From contig JAJEGY010000036.1 in the NCBI GenBank assembly GCA_022819585.1, positions 28,928-92,927 on the forward strand: 64,000 bases of DNA, read 5' to 3'. The translations under genes were made by a program, and so were the position numbers. This stretch comes from Dehalococcoidia bacterium (lineage in GTDB: Bacteria; Chloroflexota; Dehalococcoidia; Lucifugimonadales; Lucifugimonadaceae). Shown here piece after piece: positions 32,648-41,944 of the stretch. Under the pieces are notes generated by a model. It was not told where the DNA came from. It searched no databases and saw only the letters and a program-made list of their open reading frames with translations. Each line of letters opens with the position of its first letter. Position 1 is the stretch's first letter.

Positions 32648-33436
32648 CTATTTGCCGTGGAAATCTGGTCGACGCTTCGCTTTGAACGCTTCCACGCCTT
32701 CGCGGAAATCGGCGGAGTCGAATACTCGGAATTGGAGGTTGAAGTCTTCTTCGCTGAGGGTTTCGGTGTTGGGTTCGACTGATAGACGCTGGATCATGAT
32801 TTTGTGATCGCGGGCTGATAGGGGAGCGCCAGAGGCGATCTGAGAGGTGAGTTTTTTGATGGTGGGTTCGAATTCGTCGTCTTCGACTGCCGAAGTTACT
32901 AGGCCGAAGCGTATGGCGTCGTTGATGTCGATGATGGCTCCGGTTAGGAGGAGGTATTTGACAGCTGGGACGCCTGCTACGGCGATCATTCTGCGGAGTT
33001 CGTCCCAGCCGGCGGTGAGGCCTAATCTGTTGACGGGGACGCCGAAGCGGGATGATTTGGTGGCGATGCGGATGTCGGTTGACGCGGCTAGCTCCAACCC
33101 TCCTCCAACGCAGAATCCTTGGATTGCGGCGATGGTTGGACAGCGGAGTTTTTCGACGCGGTCGAGGGCAGATTCGAATGCTTTAGCGTATCGGGCGGCA
33201 GAAGTTGAGTCGTATCGGTGTTCGTCGAAGTCCTTGATGTCGGCACCGGCGGAGAATGCTTGGTCTCCTGCGCCGCGGAAGACGACGCAGCGGACGGCGG
33301 TGTCGGCATCGAGATCGGACAGGATGTCGCCTAGTGACTGCCACATCTCGTAGGAAATGGCGTTTCGTTGGTCGGGGCGGTTGAAGGTGATGGTGGCGAC
33401 GTGCTTGGAGCGGTCTACGAGGATAGGTTGGTTCAT
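32648..33436 (-). CDS. Enoyl-CoA hydratase/isomerase (crotonase) family protein
   Basis: 262 residues. RPDQRNAISYEMW starts the fold; FRGAGDQAFSAGADIKDF is the CoA-binding and first oxyanion-hole segment and AAIQGFCVGGGLELAASTDIRIA the second. The usual catalytic glutamate positions are less standard here (VNRLGLTAGWDELRRM), so it might be a hydratase, isomerase or dehalogenase of the family. Functions in beta-oxidation or aromatic/halo-acid CoA metabolism. Likely co-transcribed with the downstream rhodanese gene. Confidence 0.9.
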   Translation of the reverse strand: MNQPILVDRSKHVATITFNRPDQRNAISYEMWQSLGDILSDLDADTAVRCVVFRGAGDQAFSAGADIKDFDEHRYDSTSAARYAKAFESALDRVEKLRCPTIAAIQGFCVGGGLELAASTDIRIATKSSRFGVPVNRLGLTAGWDELRRMIAVAGVPAVKYLLLTGAIIDINDAIRFGLVTSAVEDDEFEPTIKKLTSQIASGAPLSARDHKIMIQRLSVEPNTETLSEEDFNLQFRVFDSADFREGVEAFKAKRRPDFHGK

Positions 33437-33470
33437 CGGATTGGGTGATTAGGGTTGTGCTCAAACGCGA

Positions 33471-33539
33471 ATCGAGGGCGCTATCTGAACAAGATAACGC
33501 CCTCGATGTTTAGGCGTCACGCTGATGCATTGACGCCTA
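33471..33539 (-). terminator. Two stacked terminator hairpins after the binding-protein gene
   Basis: First hairpin on the reverse strand: 33511-33519 with 33531-33539 (9 bp). Second: 33471-33486 with 33492-33507, 15 of 16 pairs. Both lie between the binding-protein stop (33559) and the enoyl-CoA hydratase start (33436). T-runs are weak. Confidence 0.7.
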
Positions 33540-33558
33540 TGCTGTCAAACGCTTCAGA

Positions 33559-35592
33559 CTACTGTGCCTTCGAGACGTTCAGGATCTCGAGGAGGAAGCC
33601 TGCCCACAGGCTGTAGGGTGCGACGTACGGGTTGGAGTTCGTCGCGAAGCCGCGCCAGTAGGTGTTGTTGAACGTCACAACGTGGCGCTCTTCCGCGAGG
33701 GTGATTTCGATCACGTCGTCGAGGAAGATGTCGAGCGCGCGGTTGGCGAGGTCCATGTAAACAGGGTCTTCAGTTGAGGGCAGCACGGAGTCCATCTCGT
33801 CGATGATTGCATCGAACTCTGGGTTGTTGTACTGGCTGTTGGCCCAGAGGTACTGGTTCTGCTCACCTTGTGTCGGCGAGTTGAACTTGGAGTGGAAGTG
33901 CTGCATCGTGCCGTGCGGCTCGCGTGAGCTACCGCAGTGGACGAGGATCCACATGTCTGCGAGACCAGTTCGGACTTCGGCCCAGAGCGGTGCCGTGTCG
34001 GGGTCGTGCAAGACAAAGGAGACGTCGAAACCGGCGTCCTGTAGCTGCTTCTCGACTACGGGACCCATCGGCCTCAGCCAGCCGGGAACGTGGAGGTCCA
34101 TGGCAAGTGCCTCGCCGTCTTTCTCCCAGTAGCCGCTGCCGCCCATTGTGTAGCCGGCTTCCGCCATGTACTGCTCGACCTCGGCTTGGCCTTGGCCTTC
34201 CCAGTTGTATTTGGCGATGATGTCGGCTTGCGCGTCCTCGTAGGCTTTTAGACCACCGTAGGTGGAGTATGGGACTGAACGGGTGACGGTTGAGTCTTCG
34301 TAAGCCAGCGATACGAGCTGGTCGCGGTCAACGGCAGCCTGGACTGCGCGGCGTGCGTTGACATCAGACATGGGGCCGTACTGCGTGTTCACGCCGAGGG
34401 TGTACATGCAGGCGTCAGCGGCGCCGTATGACGGGCCGTCGGTGTCCCAAGAAATGATGTTCTTGTTGCGGTTGTGCGCGGTTACGAAGACGCCGGGCTG
34501 CATGATCGAGCCAGTGTCGAACTCGTTGTTGATCATGCGAGCGACCATGGTGTCGGGAGATCCAGGCGGGATGTATGCGACACGGAGGGGTTCTGGTAGC
34601 TCTTTGAACCCGACCTTAGCGGCCCACCAGTTGTCGTTTCGGTCGAAGATCTGACCTTGCGCGTCGGCGCGTGTTGCGACGAACGGGCCGGTCCCAACAG
34701 GCCAACCCTTGTCTAGGTCGAAGTTCGGGAACTCAAGCGGGTCTTGGCCTTCCCAAACGTGCTTCGGCAGGATCGGGAGGTGGATCTCCGAGTTCTCCTG
34801 GAAGTAGAAGTAGAAGAACCGGGCGTTTGGCTTGTTGTAGTTGATGCGGAAGTTGCGGTCGTCAATGATCTCGACGTCTTTCACCCATTCTTGGATGTCG
34901 CCGGCGAAGACCATGTCGGGGTTGCTCTGCAGCAACTCGATAGTGAACTTGACGTCCTCGCTGGTGAAGGGCATTCCGTCGGACCACTCGATGCCGTCGC
35001 GCAATGTGACGCTGACGCCCATGAAGTCGTCATCGACTTGGCTGCTCTCTGCGAGCCACGGGATCACTTCACCCTCGTTGTGGTTGTAGAGGTAGAGGAA
35101 CTCGTAGATCGTCTTGTTGAGGATTCCACGAACTCGACCTAGGCCACCGAGGGAGTAGGGGTTCATGTTGTCCGGGTCGGTCCATTGAGTCGCGCCGGGG
35201 CCGAAACCAGTGATTACGAAGGTATCTTCACGAGTGATAACGCCTCGTGGCGTGGGAACCGCGGTAACTTCGCGTTCGACTTCCACGACCTTTTCTTTCT
35301 CGATCTCGACAACGACTTCTCGCTCGACGACGACGGTTTCGATAACGGTCTGGCCTTCGACGATTTTTTCGCGTTCGACAACGACGGTCTGAACGACGGT
35401 TTCGCCTTGAACAACGACCTCTTTGACGGTCTCGACGGTGACTTGGACCTCGACCGGGACTTCGCGTTCGACAACGACGGTCTCGACGACTCTTTCAGTG
35501 CCGCCGCAAGCGATCGCGGTGGTTATTGCGGCGATGAGGGAACTCATCACGACGAGCCACAACGCGGATCGCACGTTGCGTATCTTATGCAT
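33559..35592 (-). CDS. Peptide/nickel-type ABC substrate-binding lipoprotein
   Basis: 677 residues from ATG 35592, with AGGAG 9 nt upstream (a GTG one codon earlier is possible). Lipoprotein signal ending AIACGG. Then about 70 residues of Val/Glu-rich repeats of the type VVVEREVPVEV and ETVVVEREVVVEI, a charged coiled stalk common in Chloroflexota. After it comes SBP_bac_5: SDGMPFTSEDVKFTIELL, LPILPKHVWEG, VGTGPFVATR, NARRAVQAAVDRDQLVSLAYEDS. Binds a peptide or other small solute outside the membrane and passes it to the divergent permease operon. Single gene on its strand. Confidence 0.92.
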   Translation of the reverse strand: MHKIRNVRSALWLVVMSSLIAAITTAIACGGTERVVETVVVEREVPVEVQVTVETVKEVVVQGETVVQTVVVEREKIVEGQTVIETVVVEREVVVEIEKEKVVEVEREVTAVPTPRGVITREDTFVITGFGPGATQWTDPDNMNPYSLGGLGRVRGILNKTIYEFLYLYNHNEGEVIPWLAESSQVDDDFMGVSVTLRDGIEWSDGMPFTSEDVKFTIELLQSNPDMVFAGDIQEWVKDVEIIDDRNFRINYNKPNARFFYFYFQENSEIHLPILPKHVWEGQDPLEFPNFDLDKGWPVGTGPFVATRADAQGQIFDRNDNWWAAKVGFKELPEPLRVAYIPPGSPDTMVARMINNEFDTGSIMQPGVFVTAHNRNKNIISWDTDGPSYGAADACMYTLGVNTQYGPMSDVNARRAVQAAVDRDQLVSLAYEDSTVTRSVPYSTYGGLKAYEDAQADIIAKYNWEGQGQAEVEQYMAEAGYTMGGSGYWEKDGEALAMDLHVPGWLRPMGPVVEKQLQDAGFDVSFVLHDPDTAPLWAEVRTGLADMWILVHCGSSREPHGTMQHFHSKFNSPTQGEQNQYLWANSQYNNPEFDAIIDEMDSVLPSTEDPVYMDLANRALDIFLDDVIEITLAEERHVVTFNNTYWRGFATNSNPYVAPYSLWAGFLLEILNVSKAQ

Positions 35593-35689
35593 CACTTTTT
35601 GCTCCTAGAGCTAGCCTTGGAAATCTGTACGCGCCAGGCGGACGGCGTTTTGGAAGACGCCATTTCCTCTGTACAAAGCGCGTCTATCG

Positions 35690-35707
35690 GCGCGGTATAA
35701 ACCGCGC
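35690..35707. promoter_or_regulatory. Candidate operator palindrome
   Basis: GCGCGGT (35690-35696) and ACCGCGC (35701-35707) separated by 4 bp. It lies just downstream of the -10 box of the binding-protein promoter, so a bound repressor would block the start of transcription. The regulator itself is not in this neighbourhood. Confidence 0.4.
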
Positions 35708-35717
35708 AATCGAACTC

Positions 35718-35746
35718 AATCTAAATCAAATCATGTTGGCTGTCAA
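35718..35746 (-). promoter_or_regulatory. Promoter of the binding-protein gene
   Basis: Reverse-strand TTGACA (35741-35746) and TAGATT (35718-35723) with a 17-bp spacer. The leader would be about 115 bases. The remaining part of the 342-bp divergent gap (35747-35937) holds no gene; a TATAAC-like box near 35840 might serve the importer operon, but no -35 fits it convincingly. Confidence 0.65.
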
Positions 35747-35937
35747 TTCGCGCGGCGACGGAGTCGATGAGTTGATTTCGGATGGGTGAAGCGGGATCGG
35801 AGGTTGAGTTGAGCAGGTAGCGATTGGAGTGCTGTTCATATAACATTCTTTGACGATCAGAACCATCGAGCACGGCTTTTCGTGGCAGAAATCCAGTTGC
35901 AGACACGCGGTAAGACATTTGAAGAGGTGAGGGTCGC

Positions 35938-36945
35938 ATGACCGTCGACTATGTCCTCAAACGACTGGGCATGTTCGTGCTGATCATCTTCGTTGCGGGG
36001 ACGCTGAATTTCGCCATCCCTCGGCTTCGCCCAACCAATCCCGTCGAGGAGCGGATGAACCAGCTGCTGCAACAGGCAGGAGGGGTGCACATAGCCAACG
36101 TTGAGCAGATGATCGAGCGGTACGAGGAGCGCTTTGGTCTGAAGAACCCTCTTTGGCTTCAATATGTGAACTACTGGATTGCGTTGTCGAGGTTGGACTT
36201 CGGGCAGTCGATCGCGTATTTCCCGGCTGATGTGACCAAGGAAGTCAGGCGTGCGATGCCATGGACATTGGGGTTGGTGGGCGTCACGACGGTCATGGCG
36301 GCGGTGATCGGCTCGTTCTTCGGCGCTTGGCTCGGGTGGACGCGCACTCCATTGGCCATTTCGTTCGTAGTGCCCTTGCTGTTGATCGTGACCGCGGTGC
36401 CGTTTTATCTCCTAGGACTCTTGATGCTGTGGGCTTTCACCGTTTTCTGGCCGATATTGCCCGGCGGAGGCGCGCACGATCCACTTCTAGCCCCGACTTT
36501 CGACCTAAGGACGATCATCGACATCGTCGAGCATGCCATCCTCCCAGCCGGAGCCATCATCCTTTCGAGCATCGGATTTTGGGGTCTTGGAATGCGAGGG
36601 ATGATGGTTACGACGATGGGAGACGATTTCATAAAACTCGCCGAGTTTAAGGGCCTCAAAGAACGCCGGATATTCGTCCGATACGCGGTTAGGAACGCCT
36701 TGCTGCCTCAAGTTACCGGCTTGGCGATCAATCTGGGTTTCGTCGTTTCCGGTTCTGTGCTCGTTGAGGTGCTGTTCGCGTACCCGGGTATTGGGAATCT
36801 CTTGTATACGGCGATCACCAGCAACGACTATTTCCTCATCCAAGGCGTGCTGATGTATGTCATCTTCGCAGTTGGGTTGATGCTGTTCATTGTGGACATG
36901 ATCTACCCGCTGATCGACCCCCGTATCAGGTACCGGTCTGCGTAA
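35938..36945 (+). CDS. ABC transporter permease, DppB/OppB type
   Basis: 335 residues with six membrane helices, the first being the N-terminal anchor (LGMFVLIIFVAGTLNFAIPRL). The BPD-transport inner-membrane loop contains EFKGLKERRIFVRYAVRNALLPQVTGL, which includes the EAA-type contact for the ATPases. Large extracytoplasmic segment after helix 1, as in DppB. First gene of the five-gene importer operon; its stop shares one base with the next start. Transfers peptides, dipeptide-like compounds or nickel/opine-like solutes. Confidence 0.93.
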   Translation: MTVDYVLKRLGMFVLIIFVAGTLNFAIPRLRPTNPVEERMNQLLQQAGGVHIANVEQMIERYEERFGLKNPLWLQYVNYWIALSRLDFGQSIAYFPADVTKEVRRAMPWTLGLVGVTTVMAAVIGSFFGAWLGWTRTPLAISFVVPLLLIVTAVPFYLLGLLMLWAFTVFWPILPGGGAHDPLLAPTFDLRTIIDIVEHAILPAGAIILSSIGFWGLGMRGMMVTTMGDDFIKLAEFKGLKERRIFVRYAVRNALLPQVTGLAINLGFVVSGSVLVEVLFAYPGIGNLLYTAITSNDYFLIQGVLMYVIFAVGLMLFIVDMIYPLIDPRIRYRSA

Positions 36946-37916
36946 TGGCGAATACCGACACCACAAATATGAGTCCGCAAATCGCGGGCACCTACGACGA
37001 GACGATCTTCGAGGAGGAGTCTCTTGGCGCTCGTATTTCTGGCACGATCAATCGCAACAAACTGCTTGTTAGCGGCTTGGCGCTTATGCTCTCCGTCGTA
37101 TTGTTCGCAGTTGTAGGCTCCGCTGTTATCGATCCAGAACGGGCAGAGGTAGGGTTCGCCAAGGCCGAGAAAGAGGTTGCCGACGGTTCGATACAGCTGC
37201 GAGACGCGCCGAGATTGCGTCCTTCCGGCGAATACTGGCTTGGTTCTGATCAGTTCGGACGCGATGTTTTCGCTTATGTTGCTTTTGGGACTCTCGGGAC
37301 GCTTTGGATGGGTTTCATCGCTGGCGTGATCGGGATTGGTATCGGAACCTTGCTGGGATTCTTAGGAGGGTATTTCGGTGGATGGCTCGACGCGGTCGTG
37401 GTGGTGCTGAGCGATGCCTTAATCACGATTCCCGGTTTAATGCTGTTGATAACGATCAGTGCTTATCTGGACCAGTTGACGGTTGAGCAGCTTGGGATTC
37501 TGATAGGAGTCATCTCGTGGATGGGTACGACCCGTGTTGTACGTGCTCAGGTATTGACATTGAAGAACCGCGTGTATGTTGAGGTGTCGAAGTTCAATGG
37601 ACAGGGCGACTTAGAGATCGTGTTCACAGAGTTGATACCGAACCTCGCACCCTTTATCGCCGCAGCGTTTGTGGGTGCAGTGGCGGGAGCAATCCTGCTC
37701 TCGATTGGACTTTCGGCATTGGGCTTGGGGCCGCAGAATGAGCCTTCGCTTGGCTTGATGGCTTTCTGGTTCATCAGGTTCGGTGCTGTCCCTCAAGGAA
37801 TGTGGTGGTGGTTTGGGCCGCCAATTCTTGTCATCGCGATCTTTGTCGTCGGTCTTTTCATGGTCACCGCGGGTCTCGATCAGATCGCCAATCCGAGATT
37901 ACGGACATCGGTATGA
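36945..37916 (+). CDS. ABC transporter permease, DppC/OppC type
   Basis: 323 residues. The N-terminal cytoplasmic part, TM helix at about 43-62, then GSDQFGRDVFAYVAFGTLGTLW, which is the typical OppC element (lgTDxxGRDvlsrv). VYVEVSKFNGQGDLEIVFTELIPNLAPFI is the EAA loop. A highly conserved GLGPQNEPSLGLM segment follows. Start codon overlaps the preceding stop by one base, and its own stop overlaps the next ATPase by 4 bp, so the genes are translationally coupled. Confidence 0.93.
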   Translation: MANTDTTNMSPQIAGTYDETIFEEESLGARISGTINRNKLLVSGLALMLSVVLFAVVGSAVIDPERAEVGFAKAEKEVADGSIQLRDAPRLRPSGEYWLGSDQFGRDVFAYVAFGTLGTLWMGFIAGVIGIGIGTLLGFLGGYFGGWLDAVVVVLSDALITIPGLMLLITISAYLDQLTVEQLGILIGVISWMGTTRVVRAQVLTLKNRVYVEVSKFNGQGDLEIVFTELIPNLAPFIAAAFVGAVAGAILLSIGLSALGLGPQNEPSLGLMAFWFIRFGAVPQGMWWWFGPPILVIAIFVVGLFMVTAGLDQIANPRLRTSV

Positions 37917-38914
37917 CGACCGCGACAGCAGTCCAAACTCCGCTCGCGGTGAAGGACCTTAAGGTCTACTACCACACGCGGCGCGGGCCGGTTAAGGCCG
38001 TTGATGGCGTCTCGTTTGAATTGGCGCGGGGAGAACGTCTGGGGCTGGTAGGAGAATCGGGTTCGGGCAAGTCGACGATTGCACTCGCATTGATGATGGC
38101 GCATAAGGAACCGGCTCGGATTGAGGCGGGAAGTATCTTGCTCAACGGATCTAACCTGTTGGACGACAACGATGAACAGGTCAGGCTGCGGAGATTGTCT
38201 GAGATTGCGATGGTGCCGCAAGGTGCGTTGAACTCGTTGAACCCGGTGATGAGGATTCGGGATCAAGTAATTGATGGGCTCAAGGACCATAACGTCAGGA
38301 TGAGCGACGGTGAATTCTCACAACGGGTCGCCGAATTGCTTGACAGCGTTGGGCTTGACCGCGATGTGGCTTCACGTTTTCCGCATGAACTGAGCGGTGG
38401 CATGAAACAGCGTGTTGCGATTGCCATCGCGATATCGATGAATCCGTCCGTGATCATTGCGGATGAGCCGACGAGCGCGCTCGACGTAGTGGTGCAGAAG
38501 CAGGTTGTGCAGACATTGCGGGAAGTGCAGGAACGTATCGGCGCGGCGGCGATCATGATCGGTCATGACATGGGTCTGATGGCGCAGTTCGCCTCTCGGA
38601 TAGGGATCATGTACGGCGGCAAGATCGCTGAGATCGGTCCCGTGTCCGACATCTTCAACAATCCCAAGCACCCGTATACGCGACTCCTGATCTCGAGTCT
38701 CCCTGACACGCGGAGCAAACGGCGGCTCGAAGGCATCCCGGGCCTTCCGCCGTCGCTGCTACGTCCACCGCCGGGCTGTATCTTCCATACGCGCTGCCCG
38801 GAGGCGATGGAAATTTGCAGTCAAGAGATACCCCCAACGCGCGAACTTGATGCGAATCGGTATGCGGCTTGTCACCTCTACGGCGACGATGACGGAAAGG
38901 TGGTCGAATTATGA
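37913..38914 (+). CDS. ABC transporter ATPase, OppD type
   Basis: 333 residues from ATG 37913. Walker A GESGSGKST, signature LSGGMKQRVAIAIA, Walker B VIIADEPTSALD, switch His in MIGHDMGLM. The C-terminal oligopeptide/dipeptide segment has three cysteines in PPGCIFHTRCPEAMEIC, which in this subfamily form a [4Fe-4S] or metal site. Earlier-starting frames in the track region are shadows. It energises import together with the OppF-type partner that starts within its last codons (ATGA overlap at 38911-38914). Confidence 0.93.
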   Translation: MTTATAVQTPLAVKDLKVYYHTRRGPVKAVDGVSFELARGERLGLVGESGSGKSTIALALMMAHKEPARIEAGSILLNGSNLLDDNDEQVRLRRLSEIAMVPQGALNSLNPVMRIRDQVIDGLKDHNVRMSDGEFSQRVAELLDSVGLDRDVASRFPHELSGGMKQRVAIAIAISMNPSVIIADEPTSALDVVVQKQVVQTLREVQERIGAAAIMIGHDMGLMAQFASRIGIMYGGKIAEIGPVSDIFNNPKHPYTRLLISSLPDTRSKRRLEGIPGLPPSLLRPPPGCIFHTRCPEAMEICSQEIPPTRELDANRYAACHLYGDDDGKVVEL

Positions 38915-39981
38915 CGACCGCGCAAGCTGAGCAACCCGTCATCCAAAACAATTCAGAACCGTTGCTACGTGCTGAGGCGGTTTCAAAGACGTTCGTATCT
39001 GGCACGTTTCGCAAGCACTATACGCACGCCTTAGACACCGTAACGTTCAGCGTCCCCGAATCTCCACCAACGATCACGGCGATCGCGGGGGAGAGCGGGA
39101 GCGGCAAGACTACGCTGGCACGCACGGTGCTAGGACTTGTAGAGCCGACATCGGGCGAGGTCATCTATCGGGGCACTAACGTCACCGAGATGACTCGTGC
39201 TCAACACGCGGATTTCCGTCGTGAAGTGCAGGTGATTTTCCAAGACCCCTTCGAGTCCTACAATCCGTTCTACAAGGTCGATCACGTCTTGAGAACGCCG
39301 ATACACCGATACAAGATGGCGTCTTCAAAGTCTGAAGCTAATGACATCGTGGTTGAGGCGTTGAGAACCGTGGGCCTACGTCCTGAGGAGACTCTCGGCA
39401 GGCACCCGCACCAACTAAGCGGCGGGCAACGTCAGCGCGTGATGGTGGCTCGTGCCGTAATGCTCAAGCCCAAGATCATCGTCGCCGACGAACCGGTCTC
39501 GATGGTCGATGCGTCGCTACGAGCGACGATCCTCGAGACTTTGCGAGCGATGAACCGAGACCTTGGCATCTCGATCCTCTACATCACACACGATCTCACG
39601 ACCGCGTACCAGATCGCCGAGAACATCATCGTCCTCTACAAAGGCAGGGTCGCAGAGGCGGGGAGCGTCGACTCGGTTATCAACGATCCGAAGCATCCGT
39701 ATACAGAGTTGCTAGTCTCCTCGATACCTCAGCCCGATCCTGAGACGCAGTGGGGCAGGGAACAGGAGGCGCGAGAAGACGAAGAAGTCGAGTTGACGGG
39801 TTGCAACTTCTACGATCGGTGCGCCTATCGAATGGACGAGTGCACATCAGCGGATCCGCCAGTTTATCGAACGGGTGAGAACCGGATCACCCGCTGTTAC
39901 CGATACGCGGACTCTCCAGTCCATCTCGCGCCCGATCTGCGGTCGGTGTTCGACAGTGCGAGTGGTAATTTGACAGACTAA
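38911..39981 (+). CDS. ABC transporter ATPase, OppF type
   Basis: 356 residues. Walker A GESGSGKTTLA, Q loop VIFQDPFESYNPFY (typical of OppF), signature LSGGQRQRVMVARA, Walker B IIVADEPVSMVD, switch ITHDLTTAYQIAE. The C-terminal cysteine cluster CNFYDRCAYRMDEC parallels that of OppD. The DEPVSMVD element, with Met instead of Ala/Ser, is usual for this subgroup. Last gene of the importer operon; a membrane-protein gene starts 34 bp later. Confidence 0.93.
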   Translation: MTTAQAEQPVIQNNSEPLLRAEAVSKTFVSGTFRKHYTHALDTVTFSVPESPPTITAIAGESGSGKTTLARTVLGLVEPTSGEVIYRGTNVTEMTRAQHADFRREVQVIFQDPFESYNPFYKVDHVLRTPIHRYKMASSKSEANDIVVEALRTVGLRPEETLGRHPHQLSGGQRQRVMVARAVMLKPKIIVADEPVSMVDASLRATILETLRAMNRDLGISILYITHDLTTAYQIAENIIVLYKGRVAEAGSVDSVINDPKHPYTELLVSSIPQPDPETQWGREQEAREDEEVELTGCNFYDRCAYRMDECTSADPPVYRTGENRITRCYRYADSPVHLAPDLRSVFDSASGNLTD

Positions 39982-40014
39982 CGAAAACAACCAGCAATCG
40001 TTGCCGTCAATGCC

Positions 40015-40392
40015 ATGTCGAGTAATCCACAAGAGCAACAGATATGCGATCGTGAACAGTGCGGCTGGACGGGGATACCGCCGAAGCGGGGGTCTGGGAC
40101 TGCCGTAGCCGACAACGTACTAGGGCTCATTACCTGCGGACCGTGCGCTATGCTCATCATGGCTGTCATCGGTGGGATATTGTTAGGAATGATCTGGGCA
40201 CCTCTGACTTACGTCGGAATGGCAGTCGGTGCTGTGTTCGCGATTTTGATCATCATCGGAAATGTCAATCGTACGCCTTGCCCGGCATGCAAACGAGGAC
40301 ATGTGGAGCCAGTCACTTCAGAGCGCGGAAAGGCGATGCTGGAACGAAATCGAATGCGGTACGGTTCGGATGACGACCGCCACAGTCAGTAG
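40015..40392 (+). CDS. Small zinc-ribbon-like membrane protein
   Basis: 125 residues. Two Cys pairs flank two membrane helices: CDREQC at 11-16 before the helices and CPAC at about 91-94 after them, which together could form a Zn site if both lie on the cytoplasmic side. The helices span about 33-57 and 63-82 (AMLIMAVIGGILLGMIW, MAVGAVFAILIII). The tail is charged. I do not recognise it. It sits between the importer operon and a sulfatase gene on the same strand. Confidence 0.6.
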   Translation: MSSNPQEQQICDREQCGWTGIPPKRGSGTAVADNVLGLITCGPCAMLIMAVIGGILLGMIWAPLTYVGMAVGAVFAILIIIGNVNRTPCPACKRGHVEPVTSERGKAMLERNRMRYGSDDDRHSQ

Positions 40393-40417
40393 CGTGTGAA
40401 CAGAACTTAGACGTCAA

Positions 40418-41938
40418 ATGTCACTAAAGCCTAACCGCCCCAACCTTCTCTTCATCTTCTCCGACCAGCAACGCGCCGACACCATGGCGGCGTACGGCAA
40501 CGACTGGATCGAGACGCCCGGAATGAACCGGCTCGCGGACACTGGCTCCGTCATTGAGAACTGCTACGTCTCATCCCCGATCTGCACCCCATCCCGATCC
40601 ACCATCATGACCGGCACTTGGCCCCACACCAATGGTGCCTACAAGAACAATGTTCCGTTGCCAGATGAGGTCGACACCATCGTTGACCACCTGCCAAATG
40701 ACTACCACAAGGCCTACTTCGGCAAGTGGCACCTCGGCGACGAGATCGGCAAGCGCCGAGGTTTCGACGAGTGGCATCCTATCGAGGATGGCTACCGTGT
40801 TTGGAGCGATAATCCTGACATCGAAAACGAGTTCAGCCCGTATCATCACTACTTGATCTCGCAGGGCTACGAACCCGACGCCGAAGTCAACGGCCTCCGT
40901 GTCTTCAGCCGTCCATTCGCACACGATCTGCCGGAAGAGCACACCAAAGCCTCATACCTCGGCCGCGAAGTCAGCAGCTTCCTCGAACGCAACCGCGACA
41001 AGCCCTTCGCGCTCTATGTCAACTTCCTAGAACCACACTTTCCGTACACCGGGCCCCTAAACGACTACTACGATCCCGACTCGATCCCCGAATCTCCCAT
41101 CTTCATGGAGGATCCGCCAGAAGATGCATCCCTGATGCATCAGCTAATGGCGCAGCTATACAAGACCGGCGAAGACTGGGCTGCTCCTACCGCCGCCAAA
41201 GAACTCCGCGGCGAAGCCATCTCACCACCTGGGCAAGAAGAATCCGATCTCCGGCAAATCCAAGCGCGCTATGCCGGGCTAGTAACTCTCCTCGACCGCG
41301 CCATCGAGAACATCCTGAATAAACTCGACGAACTCGGTCTGGCCGAGAACACAATCGTAGTGTTTACGAGCGAGCACGGCGACCAACTAGGCGACCACTA
41401 CATCCTGCACAAGATGGTGATGTACGAGGACACGGTGAGAGTCCCGATGCTAGTACGTGTTCCGTGGCTTGCAGGTCGTCGCATCCCCGGTCGCTACTCC
41501 CACATCGACACCGTCCCGACGCTACTCGATCTTATGGGTTTCGACGTGCCGGAAATGTGCCAAGGTGAGAGCAAGGCAGATGTGATCGCGGGCGACTCGA
41601 TCCTTGATGGCAACGATGTGATCATTGCTTGGCACGGTCGCGGTCTTGACGGACTCAAACTGCCCATGTCGCCGCTCGAGCTTCAACGCGACATCCCCCA
41701 TCGCGTGATCATCACCTCCGATGGGTGGAAGCTCAACTTGGCGGTCGGAGATTTCTGCGAGCTATACAACCTCAACGACGATCCGTACGAGACGACGAAT
41801 CTGTTTTACACGGAGCAGCACGGCGAGAAGGCGGTTGAACTTGCCCGTCGTATCCGTGCATGGCAAGATCAGAACGAGGATCGTTTGGCGTTGCCTGATG
41901 TCTTTCCGGGCGTGGGCTATGTTGCGGGGATGAGGTAA
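40418..41938 (+). CDS. Sulfatase (type I, cysteine-type formylglycine)
   Basis: 506 residues. NLLFIFSDQQRADTM opens the alkaline-phosphatase fold and binds Ca2+. The formylglycine motif CTPSR follows with C56 as the residue converted to formylglycine. FGKWHLGD (Lys/His) and TSEHGDQLGDH (Asp/His) complete the active site. There is no signal peptide, so it is cytoplasmic, unlike most sulfatases. The preceding importer may bring in its organosulfate. A formylglycine-generating or anSME-type maturase is not within this window. Followed 6 bp later by the HIT gene. Confidence 0.93.
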   Translation: MSLKPNRPNLLFIFSDQQRADTMAAYGNDWIETPGMNRLADTGSVIENCYVSSPICTPSRSTIMTGTWPHTNGAYKNNVPLPDEVDTIVDHLPNDYHKAYFGKWHLGDEIGKRRGFDEWHPIEDGYRVWSDNPDIENEFSPYHHYLISQGYEPDAEVNGLRVFSRPFAHDLPEEHTKASYLGREVSSFLERNRDKPFALYVNFLEPHFPYTGPLNDYYDPDSIPESPIFMEDPPEDASLMHQLMAQLYKTGEDWAAPTAAKELRGEAISPPGQEESDLRQIQARYAGLVTLLDRAIENILNKLDELGLAENTIVVFTSEHGDQLGDHYILHKMVMYEDTVRVPMLVRVPWLAGRRIPGRYSHIDTVPTLLDLMGFDVPEMCQGESKADVIAGDSILDGNDVIIAWHGRGLDGLKLPMSPLELQRDIPHRVIITSDGWKLNLAVGDFCELYNLNDDPYETTNLFYTEQHGEKAVELARRIRAWQDQNEDRLALPDVFPGVGYVAGMR

Positions 41939-41944
41939 CGCCGC

